DNA of 64,000 nt, from assembly GCF_003046185.1 (NCBI RefSeq), contig NZ_PZZL01000003.1, positions 248,001 through 312,000 on the forward strand, read 5' to 3'. A program made the translations under genes and the position numbers. The stretch's first letter is position 1. Every line of letters begins with the position of its first letter. This DNA comes from Phreatobacter oligotrophus (GTDB lineage: Bacteria; Pseudomonadota; Alphaproteobacteria; Rhizobiales; Phreatobacteraceae). Below are positions 8,275 to 18,234 of this stretch, one piece after another. A model generated the notes under the pieces. The model made no database searches and had not been told where the DNA came from. It was given only the letters and a program-made list of their open reading frames with translations.

Positions 8275-10626
8275 TCAGCCCGGCCGGCACTCCACGCGAT
8301 GGGCCACGGCCGCCGCCACGGCAGAGGGCGTGTAGGGCAGCGGCACGTAATCGCCCTTGGCCCAGCGCTCGAACAGGTCGCGGTAATGCGGCGAGTTGGG
8401 ATTGCCCGACTGTCCCGGCGTGTTGATCGTCACGGAACGGTCGAGATCGGCGAGGTCGACGACGAGGCGGAAGGACGAGCCCATCATCGTGCGGAAATCC
8501 GTGCCCCGATAGCCGGTATGCATCGGCGTGACCGACGAACCGGCATGGGGGATCGGCCCGATGGACCAGGCCTTCGCCGTGTCGGGCGGCAGGAGGAAGG
8601 ACAGGGGGTGCTCGAAATAGCCGTGGTGCAGCTTGCCCCAGGCCCAGCCGGCCGGATCGGGCCCCAGGAGCTGGACCATGTCGGCATAGGCCGCGCCAAG
8701 GGACGAGAGCAGGATCGCGTCGCGCGCCGCTGCCGGATCGGCGCCGAACCGGTCGTCGGGCGCCTCCAGCACGGCGAGTGTGCCGTCGACATCGCCCGGC
8801 ACCATCAGCGCATGCAGGTCCGGCGCAACGATGGCATTCCACAGCGCCTTCTTCAGGTGCCGCGACCACCAGACCTCGAAGAGCGCGCCGGCGGCAGAGT
8901 CCGCGGTGAGCGCATGGTCCCAGTTGGCGAGCAGTGCGAGGGCCTTGGCCGTCGCCTCGTCCCCGACCTTGAGGCCCGCGAGCAGCTGGCCGAGCCGCCG
9001 CGCCGGGATCGACACCACGTCGGTCTGCAGCGCCCGCGAGGTCGAGAGCGTGTGCGGCGAGACCGAGGACAGCACCTCCGCGATGCGGGTGGCGCGGGAA
9101 TAGTCGACCCATTCGAAGCCGAAGGGATAGGCCTGATGGTCCCAGCCCTCCGGCACGTTCATCTCGTTGGCCGAGAAGACAAAGCCGCGCGACGGATTGT
9201 GGATGACTGGCGCCTCGGCCCGGTCGCGATAGCCCGCCCATTCGTAGCGCCCGTCGCCCGGCACCGGCATGAGCCCGTCCCAGTTCGGCCGGATCGGGTT
9301 GATGCCCGCCGGCATCCAGGCGATGTCGCCGGCCTTGTCGGCGAAGACGAGGTTGCACGACGGCGTGCCCCAGGTGACGGCGGCCGCGCGGAACTCCTTC
9401 AGGTTCTTGGCGCGCATCAGCTTGTGGGCGACGAGATAGGGCGCCGTGCCAGGCTCGAAATAGGCGGCGCGCACCGCGTAGATCCGGCCCGCGGCCGGGT
9501 CCTCGTAGACCACCGGCCCGTGGCGGGTGAACTTCAGCGTCAGCACCTGGTCCGGGCAGCCCTTCACCTTCACCGTCTCGGTGACGGTGCGGACCTTTTC
9601 CCATCCCTCGCCATAGCGATAGCTGTCGGGATCGCCGGCCTTGGTCTCGTAGACGTAGAGGTCTTCCTGGTCGATGTAGAAGATGGTCAGTCCCCAGGCG
9701 ATCGTGCCGTTATGGCCGATCATCACGCCGGGCACCGAGGGTTCGCCCGCGCCCACCACGTCGAGGGTCGGGCAGGTCAGGTGGAAGACCGTGCGCAGCG
9801 ACGGCATGCCGTGGATGCGGTGCGGGTCGGAGGCGAGGATCGGCATCCCCGTATCGGTCTTCGAGCCATGCACCGCCCAGTTGTTCGAGCCGGTGTACTG
9901 GGCATCGAGCACCACTTCGAGCAGGTCGGTGGTGGACCGCCATTTCGGGGCGTCCGCGAGCGTCGCCGCGAGGCGCTCCTTGGAGAAGGTGGCGTTGGCC
10001 GTGGCGAGCTTGACCATGTCGAGCACGCGCATCGGGATGGAGGCGGGGTCGAGCCCCTCCGGCACGACCGGCGTCACCTGCGGCTCCAGCCAGCGGCGCA
10101 GGAGGTCGGTGCGGTGGTCGGCCTTGCCCTGGACCTGGCAGCGCAGGATCTCCGAGAGCACGTTGCGGGAGAGGGAGTGGGTACGGACGCGCGACACGTC
10201 CTCGGGCGCCCAGCGGGCAGGCTTGGTGCCGAGCAGGCCGAACTCGAAGGGCAGCAGCGAGGGGTCCGCCTCGGTCATGCCAATGAAGGCATTGATGCCG
10301 GCGGCGAAGGCGGTGAAGGTCGCCTTGGCCTCCGGCCCGTAGCCGGCATATTCCGCCTCCATGTCGCCGCGATAGAGGAAGAGGCGCGAGGCGCGGTCCT
10401 GTTCGAGATAGCCGGGCCCGAAATCGGCGGCGAGCAGGCCGAGGCCGCGCTTGCGGAACAGGTCGATCTGGAACAGCCGTTCGCGGGCGACGTGGAAGCC
10501 CTGGAGGAAGAACAGGTCTGCCTCGTTCGCCGCCTGGATATGCGGGATGCCGTTGGCGTCGATGCCGATGGTGCCCGGTGCCGAGAGCCCGGGAAGGGCG
10601 AGGGTTTCTGTCGTGGCCATCGTCAT
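8275..10626 (-). CDS. penicillin acylase family protein (Ntn hydrolase)
   Basis: This 783-residue precursor belongs to the penicillin G / acyl-homoserine-lactone acylase family, which cleaves amide bonds between acyl chains and amines. The autoprocessing site is visible as YTG followed by SNNWAV, placing the nucleophile serine at residue 247. The alpha chain would be about 246 residues and the beta chain about 537. The N terminus has the family's 'DANGIPHIQAANEADLFFLQGFHVARERLFQID'-type block (about 23-56). No signal peptide precedes it, whereas most characterised relatives are periplasmic, so this one may act in the cytosol. The start is MTMATTE at 10626; an ATG two codons on is equally possible. 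The substrate is unknown. Confidence 0.88.
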   Translation of the reverse strand: MTMATTETLALPGLSAPGTIGIDANGIPHIQAANEADLFFLQGFHVARERLFQIDLFRKRGLGLLAADFGPGYLEQDRASRLFLYRGDMEAEYAGYGPEAKATFTAFAAGINAFIGMTEADPSLLPFEFGLLGTKPARWAPEDVSRVRTHSLSRNVLSEILRCQVQGKADHRTDLLRRWLEPQVTPVVPEGLDPASIPMRVLDMVKLATANATFSKERLAATLADAPKWRSTTDLLEVVLDAQYTGSNNWAVHGSKTDTGMPILASDPHRIHGMPSLRTVFHLTCPTLDVVGAGEPSVPGVMIGHNGTIAWGLTIFYIDQEDLYVYETKAGDPDSYRYGEGWEKVRTVTETVKVKGCPDQVLTLKFTRHGPVVYEDPAAGRIYAVRAAYFEPGTAPYLVAHKLMRAKNLKEFRAAAVTWGTPSCNLVFADKAGDIAWMPAGINPIRPNWDGLMPVPGDGRYEWAGYRDRAEAPVIHNPSRGFVFSANEMNVPEGWDHQAYPFGFEWVDYSRATRIAEVLSSVSPHTLSTSRALQTDVVSIPARRLGQLLAGLKVGDEATAKALALLANWDHALTADSAAGALFEVWWSRHLKKALWNAIVAPDLHALMVPGDVDGTLAVLEAPDDRFGADPAAARDAILLSSLGAAYADMVQLLGPDPAGWAWGKLHHGYFEHPLSFLLPPDTAKAWSIGPIPHAGSSVTPMHTGYRGTDFRTMMGSSFRLVVDLADLDRSVTINTPGQSGNPNSPHYRDLFERWAKGDYVPLPYTPSAVAAAVAHRVECRPG

Positions 10627-10808
10627 GAACACCGCTGCGAGGGGAGGCGGAGTCTGCACAGCCTCCGGTGCGGTGTCATCCGACGCAGCGGAAGATGAGG
10701 CCTGCAACGATGCGGGCCTATCGCCAAGCAATACGATTTGACCGATGCAGCATGGTCGCGCAAGGCGGCCGGACTTGGCATAAGGGGATGGCGGAGGCGA
10801 AGCAGCGC

Positions 10809-11549
10809 ATGAAGGTCACGGTCCTGGGTTCGGGAGACGCGTTCGGCTCGGGCGGGCGCTACTCCACCTGTCTCCATGTCGCAGCGAGCGACGGCGCGGT
10901 CATGCTGCTCGACTGCGGCGCCACCGCCATGCTGGCGCTGCAGCGCGCCGGCATCGACCGCAACACCGTCTCGGCGATCCTGCTGACGCATTTCCACGCC
11001 GACCATGTCGGCGGCCTGCCCTTCTTCCTGCTCGATGCTTTGTTCGAATCCCGCCGCAAGGCGCCGCTGACCATTGCCGGCCCCAAGGGGGTGGAGGAGT
11101 GGATCGCGCGGGTGACCGACACCGCCTTCCCCGGCTTCGGCACCAACAGCTTTCCCTTCCCCATCCACTATGTGGAAGTGACCCCGGAGACCGTGACCGA
11201 GGTGGCGGGCCATCAGGTCACCGCCTTCCCCATGGACCACGACCAGCGCGCCGGGCCCTGCCAGGGCTATCGCCTCGCCCGCGACGGCCGCGTCTTCGCC
11301 TATTCCGGCGACACCCGCTGGACCGAGAGCCTGGTGCCGCTGGCGGCCGGCGCCGACGCCCTGCTCATCGAGTGCTACACCTACGACAAGCCGCTGAAGA
11401 ACCATCTCGACTGGATGAGCCTTGCCGCCCGCTTGCCGGACCTCGCCGCGCGCCGCATCGTGCTCACCCATATGGGTCCGCAAATGCTGGCGAACCAGGA
11501 CAAGGCGACGCTGGAATGTGCCTTCGACGGCATGGTGATCGAGGTCTGA
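10809..11549 (+). CDS. MBL-fold metallo-hydrolase
   Basis: This 246-residue protein has the metallo-beta-lactamase fold with the metal site HFHADH (residues 61-66), a further histidine in 'PMDHDQRAGPC', 'YSGDTRWTE' and 'LTHMGPQML'. The pattern resembles RNase Z-like and phosphodiesterase-like MBL enzymes more than lactamases. I chose the ATG giving MKVTVLGSGDAF, with GGAGG upstream; an in-frame ATG at 10788 would add seven residues. It is the first gene of the nucleoside operon, four bases ahead of cdd, so a role on a nucleotide or phosphoester linked to nucleoside catabolism is plausible but unproven. Confidence 0.85.
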   Translation: MKVTVLGSGDAFGSGGRYSTCLHVAASDGAVMLLDCGATAMLALQRAGIDRNTVSAILLTHFHADHVGGLPFFLLDALFESRRKAPLTIAGPKGVEEWIARVTDTAFPGFGTNSFPFPIHYVEVTPETVTEVAGHQVTAFPMDHDQRAGPCQGYRLARDGRVFAYSGDTRWTESLVPLAAGADALLIECYTYDKPLKNHLDWMSLAARLPDLAARRIVLTHMGPQMLANQDKATLECAFDGMVIEV

Positions 11550-11553
11550 CGTC

Positions 11554-11970
11554 ATGAGCACGGCCGTCACCGACCCCCGGATCGACCAGCTCTTCGCCGC
11601 GGCAAAGGCGGCGCAGGCGAAAGCCTATGCGCCCTATTCGCGCTTCCGCGTCGGCGCGGCCCTGCACTCCGACACGGGCGGCATCCATGCCGGCTGCAAT
11701 GTCGAGAATGCCGCCTATCCCGTTGGCACCTGCGCCGAGGCCGGCGCCATCGCCGCCATGATCCTCGCCGGCGACCGCGCCATCACCGAGATCCTCGTCC
11801 TCGGCGAGGGGCCGGAGCTCTGCACGCCCTGCGGCGCCTGCCGGCAGCGGCTGCGCGAGTTCGGCGCCGCTTCGCTGAAGGTCCATGTCGCCGGGCCGGA
11901 GGGCCTGCGCGCCCATTTCACCCTCGGCGAGCTGCTGCCGCACTCCTTCGGCCCGGACAATCTCGCATGA
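11554..11970 (+). CDS. cdd: cytidine deaminase
   Basis: This 138-residue enzyme deaminates cytidine and deoxycytidine to uridine and deoxyuridine. It carries 'APYSRFRVGAAL' near residue 26, the zinc cysteine and proton-shuttle glutamate in TCAEAGA, and the second zinc pair in PCGACRQ. The length fits the small homotetrameric type. Its last bases overlap the start of the phosphorylase gene (ATGA), indicating translational coupling inside a salvage operon. Confidence 0.96.
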   Translation: MSTAVTDPRIDQLFAAAKAAQAKAYAPYSRFRVGAALHSDTGGIHAGCNVENAAYPVGTCAEAGAIAAMILAGDRAITEILVLGEGPELCTPCGACRQRLREFGAASLKVHVAGPEGLRAHFTLGELLPHSFGPDNLA

Positions 11971-12767
11971 ACGCCGCCGACGCGATCACCCGCCGCGCGG
12001 GCGCGGAGCCCATTGCCGCAGCCATCGTGCTCGGCACCGGCCTCGGGCCGCTGGCGGACGCCGTCGCGGAGGCCGTGGCGATCCCCTATGCGGATCTCCC
12101 CGGCTTCCCCCATGCCGGCGTCTCCGGCCATGCCGGCCGGCTGGTGATCGGGCATCTTGGCGGCCGCCGCGTCGCCGTCCTGCAGGGCCGCGTCCACACC
12201 TACGAGACCGGCGATCCCCGCGCCATGAAGCCGGTCATCGACACGCTGAAGGCGCTCGGCGTGCCGCGCCTCCTCCTCACCAATGCGGCGGGCTCGCTGC
12301 GTCCGGACATGCCGCCGGGCAGCCTCATGGTCATCGAGGACCACATCGCCCTGTTCGGACCGAACCCGCTCATCGGCCTCGCCGGCGACGACCGCTTCGT
12401 GCCGATGAACGGCGCCTATGATGCTGGCCTGCGCCAGGCCATCGCATCCGGCGCGGCCGAGGCCGGAATCCCGCTGTTCGAGGGCGTCTATGCCTGGGTC
12501 ACCGGGCCGAGCTTCGAGACCCCCGCCGAGATTCGCGCGCTGCGCACTCTCGGCGCGGATGCGGTCGGCATGTCCACGGTGCCGGAGGTGATCCTTGCCC
12601 GCCATGCCGGCCTTCGCGCCGCCGCCCTCTCGATGATCACCAATCTTGCCGCGGGCCTTGCGCCGGAAGCGCCCTCCCATGCCGAGACCAAGGCGGTGGC
12701 GCATGCCGGCGCTGCGGCCATGGCCGCGGTGATCCGCGGTTGCCTGACGAGCCTTGCTGATGCCTGA
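11967..12767 (+). CDS. punA: purine-nucleoside phosphorylase (PNP/MTAP family)
   Basis: This 266-residue protein is of the trimeric PNP/xanthosine phosphorylase type. It splits purine nucleosides with phosphate into a base and (deoxy)ribose 1-phosphate. Family blocks seen are 'GTGLGPLADAV', 'SGHAGRLVIGHLGGRRVAVLQGRVHTYE', 'LTNAAGSL' and 'GPSFETPAEIRALRTLGADAVGMSTVPEVI'. Its start overlaps the cdd stop by four bases. The sugar phosphate it makes feeds deoB and deoC downstream. The symbol is by family; xapA-like specificity cannot be excluded. Confidence 0.93.
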   Translation: MNAADAITRRAGAEPIAAAIVLGTGLGPLADAVAEAVAIPYADLPGFPHAGVSGHAGRLVIGHLGGRRVAVLQGRVHTYETGDPRAMKPVIDTLKALGVPRLLLTNAAGSLRPDMPPGSLMVIEDHIALFGPNPLIGLAGDDRFVPMNGAYDAGLRQAIASGAAEAGIPLFEGVYAWVTGPSFETPAEIRALRTLGADAVGMSTVPEVILARHAGLRAAALSMITNLAAGLAPEAPSHAETKAVAHAGAAAMAAVIRGCLTSLADA

Positions 12768-13494
12768 TGCCGCCTTTGCCCGCCGCGCCATCGCGCTGCT
12801 GGACCTCACCGACCTGTCCAACGGCCTCGACGAGGCCGGCGTCGAGCGGCTCTGCGCCCGCGCCGTGACGCCGCTCGGGCCGGTGGCGGCGGTGTGCCTC
12901 TGGGCCGGTTTCGTGCCCCAGGCCCGCAGGCTCTTGCGCGGCACGCCGGTGCGCATCGCAACGGTCGTGAACTTCCCCGCCGGCGAGGACGACGTCATGC
13001 GCGCTGCGGACGAGGCCCGCTACGCCCTGCTCGACGGCGCCGACGAGATCGACGTCGTCCTGCCCTGGCGGTCTCTGATCGCCGGCCGGCAGGAGGTGGT
13101 GGGCGCGCTGCTCGGCGCGGTGCGGGCGGTGGTTCCCCCCGGCAAGACCCTCAAGACCATCCTCGAGACGGGGGAGCTCAAGACCCCGGCGCTCATCCGC
13201 GCCGCCGCCCGCATCGCCATCGGCACCGGGGCGGACATCATCAAGACCTCCACGGGAAAGACCGCGGTCTCGGCGACGCCCGAGGCGGTCAGGCTGATGC
13301 TGGAGGAGATCCGCGCCTCGGGCCGTCAGGTGGGCCTCAAGCCCTCCGGCGGTATCCGCACGGCGGACGATGCCCGCGCCTATCTGGCGCTCGCCGACGA
13401 GATCATGGGCGAGGGCTGGGCGCGGCCCGAGACCTTCCGCTTCGGTGCCTCGGGCCTCCTCGATGCGTTGCTGGTAGAAGGAGGCGCGACGTGA
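12760..13494 (+). CDS. deoC: deoxyribose-phosphate aldolase
   Basis: This 244-residue TIM-barrel aldolase splits 2-deoxyribose 5-phosphate into glyceraldehyde 3-phosphate and acetaldehyde. The Schiff-base lysine is K162 in IKTSTGK, and the second active-site lysine lies in '[10 protein letters not shown]'. I chose the ATG at 12760 (MPDAAFARR), which overlaps the phosphorylase stop by eight bases; a TTG two codons earlier is possible. It is the terminal step of deoxynucleoside catabolism in this operon. Confidence 0.95.
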   Translation: MPDAAFARRAIALLDLTDLSNGLDEAGVERLCARAVTPLGPVAAVCLWAGFVPQARRLLRGTPVRIATVVNFPAGEDDVMRAADEARYALLDGADEIDVVLPWRSLIAGRQEVVGALLGAVRAVVPPGKTLKTILETGELKTPALIRAAARIAIGTGADIIKTSTGKTAVSATPEAVRLMLEEIRASGRQVGLKPSGGIRTADDARAYLALADEIMGEGWARPETFRFGASGLLDALLVEGGAT

Positions 13495-14816
13495 CCTTCA
13501 TCCCGCAGGAGATCATCCGGGCGAAGCGCGACGGCGCCACGCTGTCCCCCGACGACATCGCCGCCTTCGTCGGCGGCATCGGCACGGGAACGGTGACCGA
13601 GGCGCAGGTCGCCGCCTTCGCCATGGCGGTGTTCTTCAAGGGCATGACCATGGACGAGCGCGTGGCGCTGACCCGCGCCATGACCGCTTCCGGCAAGAGC
13701 CTCGCCTGGTCCGACCTCTCGCTGCCCGGCCCCGTCCTCGACAAGCACTCGACAGGCGGCGTCGGCGACGCAGTTTCGCTGATGCTGGCGCCGCTGGTGG
13801 CGGCGGCCGGCGGCTTCGTGCCGATGATTTCCGGCCGCGGCCTCGGCCATACCGGCGGCACGCTCGACAAGCTGGAATCGATCCCCGGCTATGACGCGAC
13901 CCCCGACCACGACCGCTTCCGCCGCACGGTCAGGGATGTCGGCTGCGCCATTATCGGCCAGACCGCCGATCTCGCCCCTGCCGACAAGGTCATCTACGGC
14001 GTGCGCGACGTCACCGCGACGGTGGAGTCGATCCCGCTAATCACCGCCTCCATCCTGTCGAAGAAGCTCGCCGCCGGGCTCGACGCCCTGGTCATGGACG
14101 TGAAGACCGGCTCCGGCGCCTTCATGCCGGACTTCGAGCGCTCGGCCGAGCTCGCCCGCTCCATCGCCACGGTGGCGACCGGCGCAGGGCTCCCGACCAT
14201 CGCCCTCGTCACCCCCATGGACCAGCCGCTGGCGCCCGCCGCCGGCAATGCGCTGGAGGTCCGCGTCGCCATCGACCACCTCACCGGCGGGCTCTCCGTC
14301 TCGCGCCTCCACGGCGTCACCATGGCGCTCGCCGCTGAAATGCTGGTGCTCGGCGGCCTTGCCCCCGACCTCGACGCGGCGCTGGGTAAGCTGGAGCGGG
14401 TGCGCGACAACGGCCGCGCCGCCGAGATCTTCCAGCGCATGGTCTCGGCGCTTGGCGGCCCATCCGACCTCGTCGAGCACCCGGACAAGCACCTGCCCCG
14501 CGCGCCCCTCGTGCGTCCCGTCCCGGCCCCGGCGGCCGGCACGGTGCTCGCCATCGACACCCGCGCGGTCGGCATGGCGGTGGTGGCGCTCGGCGGCGGG
14601 CGGACCCGCTCCGCCGACCCGGTCGACCATGCGGTGGGCCTGACAGACCTCGTCGCCCTCGGCGACAGGCTCGAGGCAGGCCAGCCGCTCGCCCTCGTCC
14701 ATGGCCGCGACGACGCCGCGATCGCCGCGGCCAGCGCCATGCTGGCGGAGGCCGTCACCCTTGGCGAGGGCGGCGCCGCCATCGGCGCGCTGGTCCAGGC
14801 GCGGATCACCGGCTGA
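13491..14816 (+). CDS. deoA: thymidine phosphorylase
   Basis: This 441-residue enzyme converts thymidine or deoxyuridine plus phosphate to base and deoxyribose 1-phosphate. It shows '[24 protein letters not shown]' (about 83-106), '[21 protein letters not shown]' and '[12 protein letters not shown]', the family's phosphate and base binding blocks. The GTG start at 13491 overlaps the deoC stop. It is supported by GAAGGAGG eight bases upstream, so the longer open frame 5' of it should be ignored. Cdd upstream supplies its deoxyuridine substrate. Confidence 0.96.
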   Translation: MTFIPQEIIRAKRDGATLSPDDIAAFVGGIGTGTVTEAQVAAFAMAVFFKGMTMDERVALTRAMTASGKSLAWSDLSLPGPVLDKHSTGGVGDAVSLMLAPLVAAAGGFVPMISGRGLGHTGGTLDKLESIPGYDATPDHDRFRRTVRDVGCAIIGQTADLAPADKVIYGVRDVTATVESIPLITASILSKKLAAGLDALVMDVKTGSGAFMPDFERSAELARSIATVATGAGLPTIALVTPMDQPLAPAAGNALEVRVAIDHLTGGLSVSRLHGVTMALAAEMLVLGGLAPDLDAALGKLERVRDNGRAAEIFQRMVSALGGPSDLVEHPDKHLPRAPLVRPVPAPAAGTVLAIDTRAVGMAVVALGGGRTRSADPVDHAVGLTDLVALGDRLEAGQPLALVHGRDDAAIAAASAMLAEAVTLGEGGAAIGALVQARITG

Positions 14817-16009
14817 TGACCCGCGCCCTCATCCTCGTCCTCGATTCCGTCGGCATCGGCGCGGCGGCCGATGCCGCGCGCTATGGCGACGCGGGCGCCG
14901 ACACGCTCGGCCATGTCGCGGAGTGGTTCGCGGCCCATGGCGAGCCCTTCGCCCTGCCGAACCTCGACCGTCTCGGCCTCGGCGCGGCCGCAGCAGCCTC
15001 CACGGGGCGCCTGCCGCCGGGCCTCACGTCCGATGGCCCCTTTGCGGGGCGCTGGGGCTATGGCGTCGAGACCTCGCGCGGCAAGGACACGCCCTCCGGC
15101 CATTGGGAGATCGCCGGCCTGCCCGTGCCCTTCGACTGGGGCTACTTCCCCGAGACGGTTCCGGCCTTTCCCGCCGACCTTACCGCGGCGATCATCCGCG
15201 AAGCAGAGCTTCCCGGCATTCTCGGCGACTGCCACGCCTCCGGCACCGAGATCATCGCCCGGCTCGGCGAGGAGCATGTGCGGACGGGCAAGCCGATCCT
15301 CTACACCTCGGCCGATTCGGTCCTGCAGATCGCCGCCCACGAGACCGCCTTCGGCCTCGACCGGCTCTACGCGCTCTGCGCCATCGCCCGCCGGCTCTGC
15401 GATCCGCTCGGCATCGGCCGCGTCATCGCCCGGCCCTTCATCGGCACCGACGCCGCAAGCTTCGTGCGCACCGCCAATCGCCGCGACTATGCCGTGCCGC
15501 CGCCCTCTCCGACCATCCTCTCGGCGGCCGAAGCGGCGGGCCGCAGCGTCGTCACCGTCGGCAAGATCGGCGACATCTTCGCCCATGTCGGCACCGGCAC
15601 GGTGCTGAAGGCCGCCGGCAACGCGGCGCTGGGCGAGCGCACCCTCGAAGGGCTCGCGAGCCTGCCCGATGGCGGGCTGCTCATGGCCAATTTCATCGAT
15701 TTCGATTCGCTCTATGGCCATCGACGCGACCCGGAAGGCTATGGCCGCGAGCTCATGGCCTTCGATGCCTGGCTGCCGACGCTTGGGGCCGCGCTCCGCC
15801 CCGGCGACCTCTGCATCGTCACCGCGGACCATGGCTGCGATCCGACCTTCAAGGGCACGGACCACACCCGCGAACACGTGCCGGTCCTGGCTTTCGGGCC
15901 GGGCCAGCCGGCCGGCCCCATCGGCAGGCGCGCGACCTTCGCCGACATGGCCGCAACGGTTGCTCGCCATCTCGGCCTTACCTGGACCGGCGCCGGCACC
16001 GCCTTCTGA
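14816..16009 (+). CDS. deoB: phosphopentomutase
   Basis: This 397-residue metalloenzyme of the alkaline phosphatase superfamily interconverts (deoxy)ribose 1- and 5-phosphates, linking the phosphorylases to deoC. The N terminus '[29 protein letters not shown]' carries the first metal aspartate. '[10 protein letters not shown]' holds the phosphoacceptor threonine region, and '[18 protein letters not shown]' near the end supplies the other metal ligands. The ATG overlaps the deoA stop by one base. Confidence 0.97.
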   Translation: MTRALILVLDSVGIGAAADAARYGDAGADTLGHVAEWFAAHGEPFALPNLDRLGLGAAAAASTGRLPPGLTSDGPFAGRWGYGVETSRGKDTPSGHWEIAGLPVPFDWGYFPETVPAFPADLTAAIIREAELPGILGDCHASGTEIIARLGEEHVRTGKPILYTSADSVLQIAAHETAFGLDRLYALCAIARRLCDPLGIGRVIARPFIGTDAASFVRTANRRDYAVPPPSPTILSAAEAAGRSVVTVGKIGDIFAHVGTGTVLKAAGNAALGERTLEGLASLPDGGLLMANFIDFDSLYGHRRDPEGYGRELMAFDAWLPTLGAALRPGDLCIVTADHGCDPTFKGTDHTREHVPVLAFGPGQPAGPIGRRATFADMAATVARHLGLTWTGAGTAF

Positions 16010-16114
16010 ACGGCACCAGCGGGCCCCATCCGCGTTCTCCCCTTGCCGCGGGCGGTGCGCCATGTTTCACAGGGCGCGATTTCCACGGGCATCCCGCCGT
16101 CGCGAGGCCGTCGC

Positions 16115-17905
16115 ATGTCGCTCCTGAAAGTCTATTGGCGCGTCCTCAAGCAGCTCGGCCCCGAGACGCGTCTCGGCATGATCCTGCTCACCTGCAACAT
16201 CGTGCTCGCCTGCATCATGTTCGCCGAGCCGATCCTGTTCGGCCGGATCATCGACACGCTGACCCGCGCCCAGGCCCAGGGCCGCGTGGTGACCTGGGCG
16301 GAGATCCTGCCGCTGGTGGTGGCCTGGGTGGTCTTCGGCCTCTTCACCATCACCGCCGGCGTGCTCGTCGCGCTCCATGCCGACCGCATGTCGCACCGGC
16401 GCCGCCTCGCCTTCATGCAGCATTTCTTCGAGCACGTGCTGAACCTGCCGCTCAGCTACCATTCCGGCGCCCATTCCGGCCGTCTGCTGAAGCAGATGCT
16501 GGAAGGCTCCAACGCCATGGCCTGGCTGCTGCTCTCCTTCCTGCGCGAGCACTGCGCCTCGATCATCGCGCTGGTCATCCTCGTGCCGGTGTCGCTCTGG
16601 GTGAACTGGCGCCTCGGCAGCCTGCTCGTCGTCATGGTGTTCTTCTTCTTCTTCCTGACGAGCTGGGTGCTGCGGCGCACCGAGAGCCTGCAGGGCAGCG
16701 TTCAGGAGTACCACAACGCCCTCGCCGAGCGGGCGACGGACGCCCTCGGCAACGTGCCGGTGATCCAGTCCTTCACCCGCGTCGAGGCCGAGGTCCGCGC
16801 CATGCGGGCGACCGTCGACGCGCTGCTCGCCGCCCAGATCCCGGTCCTCTCCTGGTGGGCGATCGCCGCGGTCGCCTCGCGCGCCTCGGCGACGCTGACC
16901 GTGCTGTCGATCTTCCTCGTCGGCACCTGGCTGCACATCAACGGCCTCGCGACGATCGGCGAGATCGTCACCTTCATGGGCTTCGCCACCATGCTGATCG
17001 GCAAGCTCGAGGCCCTCGTCGGCTTCATCAATGCGGTGTTCCTCGAAGGGCCGAAGATCAAGGACTTCTTCGACGTCGTCGACACCGCCCCGCAGGTGCG
17101 CGACCGGCCCAACGCCACCGATATCGGCCGCGTCGAGGGCACGGTGGCCTTCGAGAACGTCTCCTTCTCCTATGACGGCAAGCGGCCGGCGGTGGCCGAC
17201 CTTTCCTTCGTGGCGAAGCCCGGCGACACCATCGCCCTCGTCGGCTCGACCGGCTCGGGCAAGTCGACCACCCTGTCGCTGCTCCACCGCGTCTTCGACC
17301 CGCAGTCCGGCCGCGTGCTCATCGACGGCCACGACATCCGCGACATCCTCCTCGTCTCGCTCAGGCGGAACATCGGCGTCGTCTTCCAGGAGCCGATGCT
17401 CTTTGCCCGCACCATCCGCGAGAACCTGCAGGTCGGCCGGCCGGAGGCGACTGAGGAGGAGATCTGGCAGGCCTGCGCCCGCGCCCAGGCGACCGAGTTC
17501 CTCAAGCGCCAGCCGGACGGGCTCGACACCGAGGTGGCCGAGCGCGGCCGCTCGCTCTCCGGCGGCGAGAGGCAGCGCCTCTCCATCGCCCGCGCCCTGC
17601 TGAAGGATCCGCCGATCCTGATCCTCGACGAGGCGACCTCGGCGCTGGACGCCACCACCGAGCAGAAGCTGCAGCTGGCGCTGGAGGAGGTGATGAAGGG
17701 GCGCACGACCTTCGTCATCGCCCACCGCCTCGCCACCATCCGCCACGCCACCCGCATCCTCGTCTTCGACCAGGGCCGGGTGATCGAGGCTGGCACCTTC
17801 GAGGAACTGGTGGCGCAGGGCGGGACCTTCGCCAACCTCGCCAAGGCCCAGTTCATGGCCGGCACCGAGGATGCGCCGGCGCCGAAGCCGGTGGTGGAGA
17901 CCTGA
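16115..17905 (+). CDS. ndvA: cyclic beta-(1,2)-glucan exporter, ABC ATPase/permease fusion
   Basis: This 596-residue half-transporter has a six-helix membrane domain at about 1-310 and an ATPase at about 340-580. The N terminus ([15 protein letters not shown], then '[23 protein letters not shown]') matches the NdvA/ChvA family that exports periplasmic cyclic glucan in rhizobia and agrobacteria. ATPase motifs are GSTGSGKST, '[16 protein letters not shown]', '[11 protein letters not shown]' and 'IAHRLATI'. I chose the ATG at 16115; the frame is open 24 codons further, but without family resemblance. The large glucan synthase NdvB is not in this window. Confidence 0.9.
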   Translation: MSLLKVYWRVLKQLGPETRLGMILLTCNIVLACIMFAEPILFGRIIDTLTRAQAQGRVVTWAEILPLVVAWVVFGLFTITAGVLVALHADRMSHRRRLAFMQHFFEHVLNLPLSYHSGAHSGRLLKQMLEGSNAMAWLLLSFLREHCASIIALVILVPVSLWVNWRLGSLLVVMVFFFFFLTSWVLRRTESLQGSVQEYHNALAERATDALGNVPVIQSFTRVEAEVRAMRATVDALLAAQIPVLSWWAIAAVASRASATLTVLSIFLVGTWLHINGLATIGEIVTFMGFATMLIGKLEALVGFINAVFLEGPKIKDFFDVVDTAPQVRDRPNATDIGRVEGTVAFENVSFSYDGKRPAVADLSFVAKPGDTIALVGSTGSGKSTTLSLLHRVFDPQSGRVLIDGHDIRDILLVSLRRNIGVVFQEPMLFARTIRENLQVGRPEATEEEIWQACARAQATEFLKRQPDGLDTEVAERGRSLSGGERQRLSIARALLKDPPILILDEATSALDATTEQKLQLALEEVMKGRTTFVIAHRLATIRHATRILVFDQGRVIEAGTFEELVAQGGTFANLAKAQFMAGTEDAPAPKPVVET

Positions 17906-17940
17906 GGGGGGCTTGTCCCCCGGTAGACCCTGCACAACGG

Positions 17941-18124
17941 CAAGTGCGTCCTTCGAGGCTCGCCTTTCAGGCTCGCACCTCAGGATGAGGATGGTCGTAG
18001 TTTGCAGGGCGGCAGGCCCCGCCGCGCGTGACCTCATTGCAAGGCACCACCTCCCTCATCCTGAGGTGCGAGCCCCGGCGATGCGGCAGCATCGTCCGGC
18101 GGCGAGCCTCGAAGGACGCACTTG
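17941..18124. repeat. dispersed inverted repeat, family B, copy 1
   Basis: This fills most of the 329-base gap between ndvA and the hydratase gene. The left arm (17941-17990) contains GTGCGTCCTTCGAGGCTCGC and GCACCTCAGGATGAGG. The right arm (18054-18124) is its reverse complement with a 26-base insertion. The same pair occurs at 28843-29068. After it comes a short CGTCATGCCCGGGCATGACG palindrome near 18171-18190. No gene is visible in the gap. Confidence 0.85.
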
Positions 18125-18234
18125 GGCGGTGCAGCGCCCTTCTTGCGGAAGAGCCGCCGGACTCTCAGCCCGTCATGCCCGGGCATGACGACGAGCAAAC
18201 GGAGCTGCCGGAGAGATCAGGCAGCCGCGCTCCC

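Noticed and set aside
8299-10698. Long plus-strand frame antisense to the penicillin-acylase gene
   Set aside because: Same codon-bias shadow; no recognisable domain or ribosome site.
11030-11060. TTCGAATCC resembling a tRNA T-loop
   Set aside because: It lies inside the MBL coding frame, and no cloverleaf can be drawn around it.
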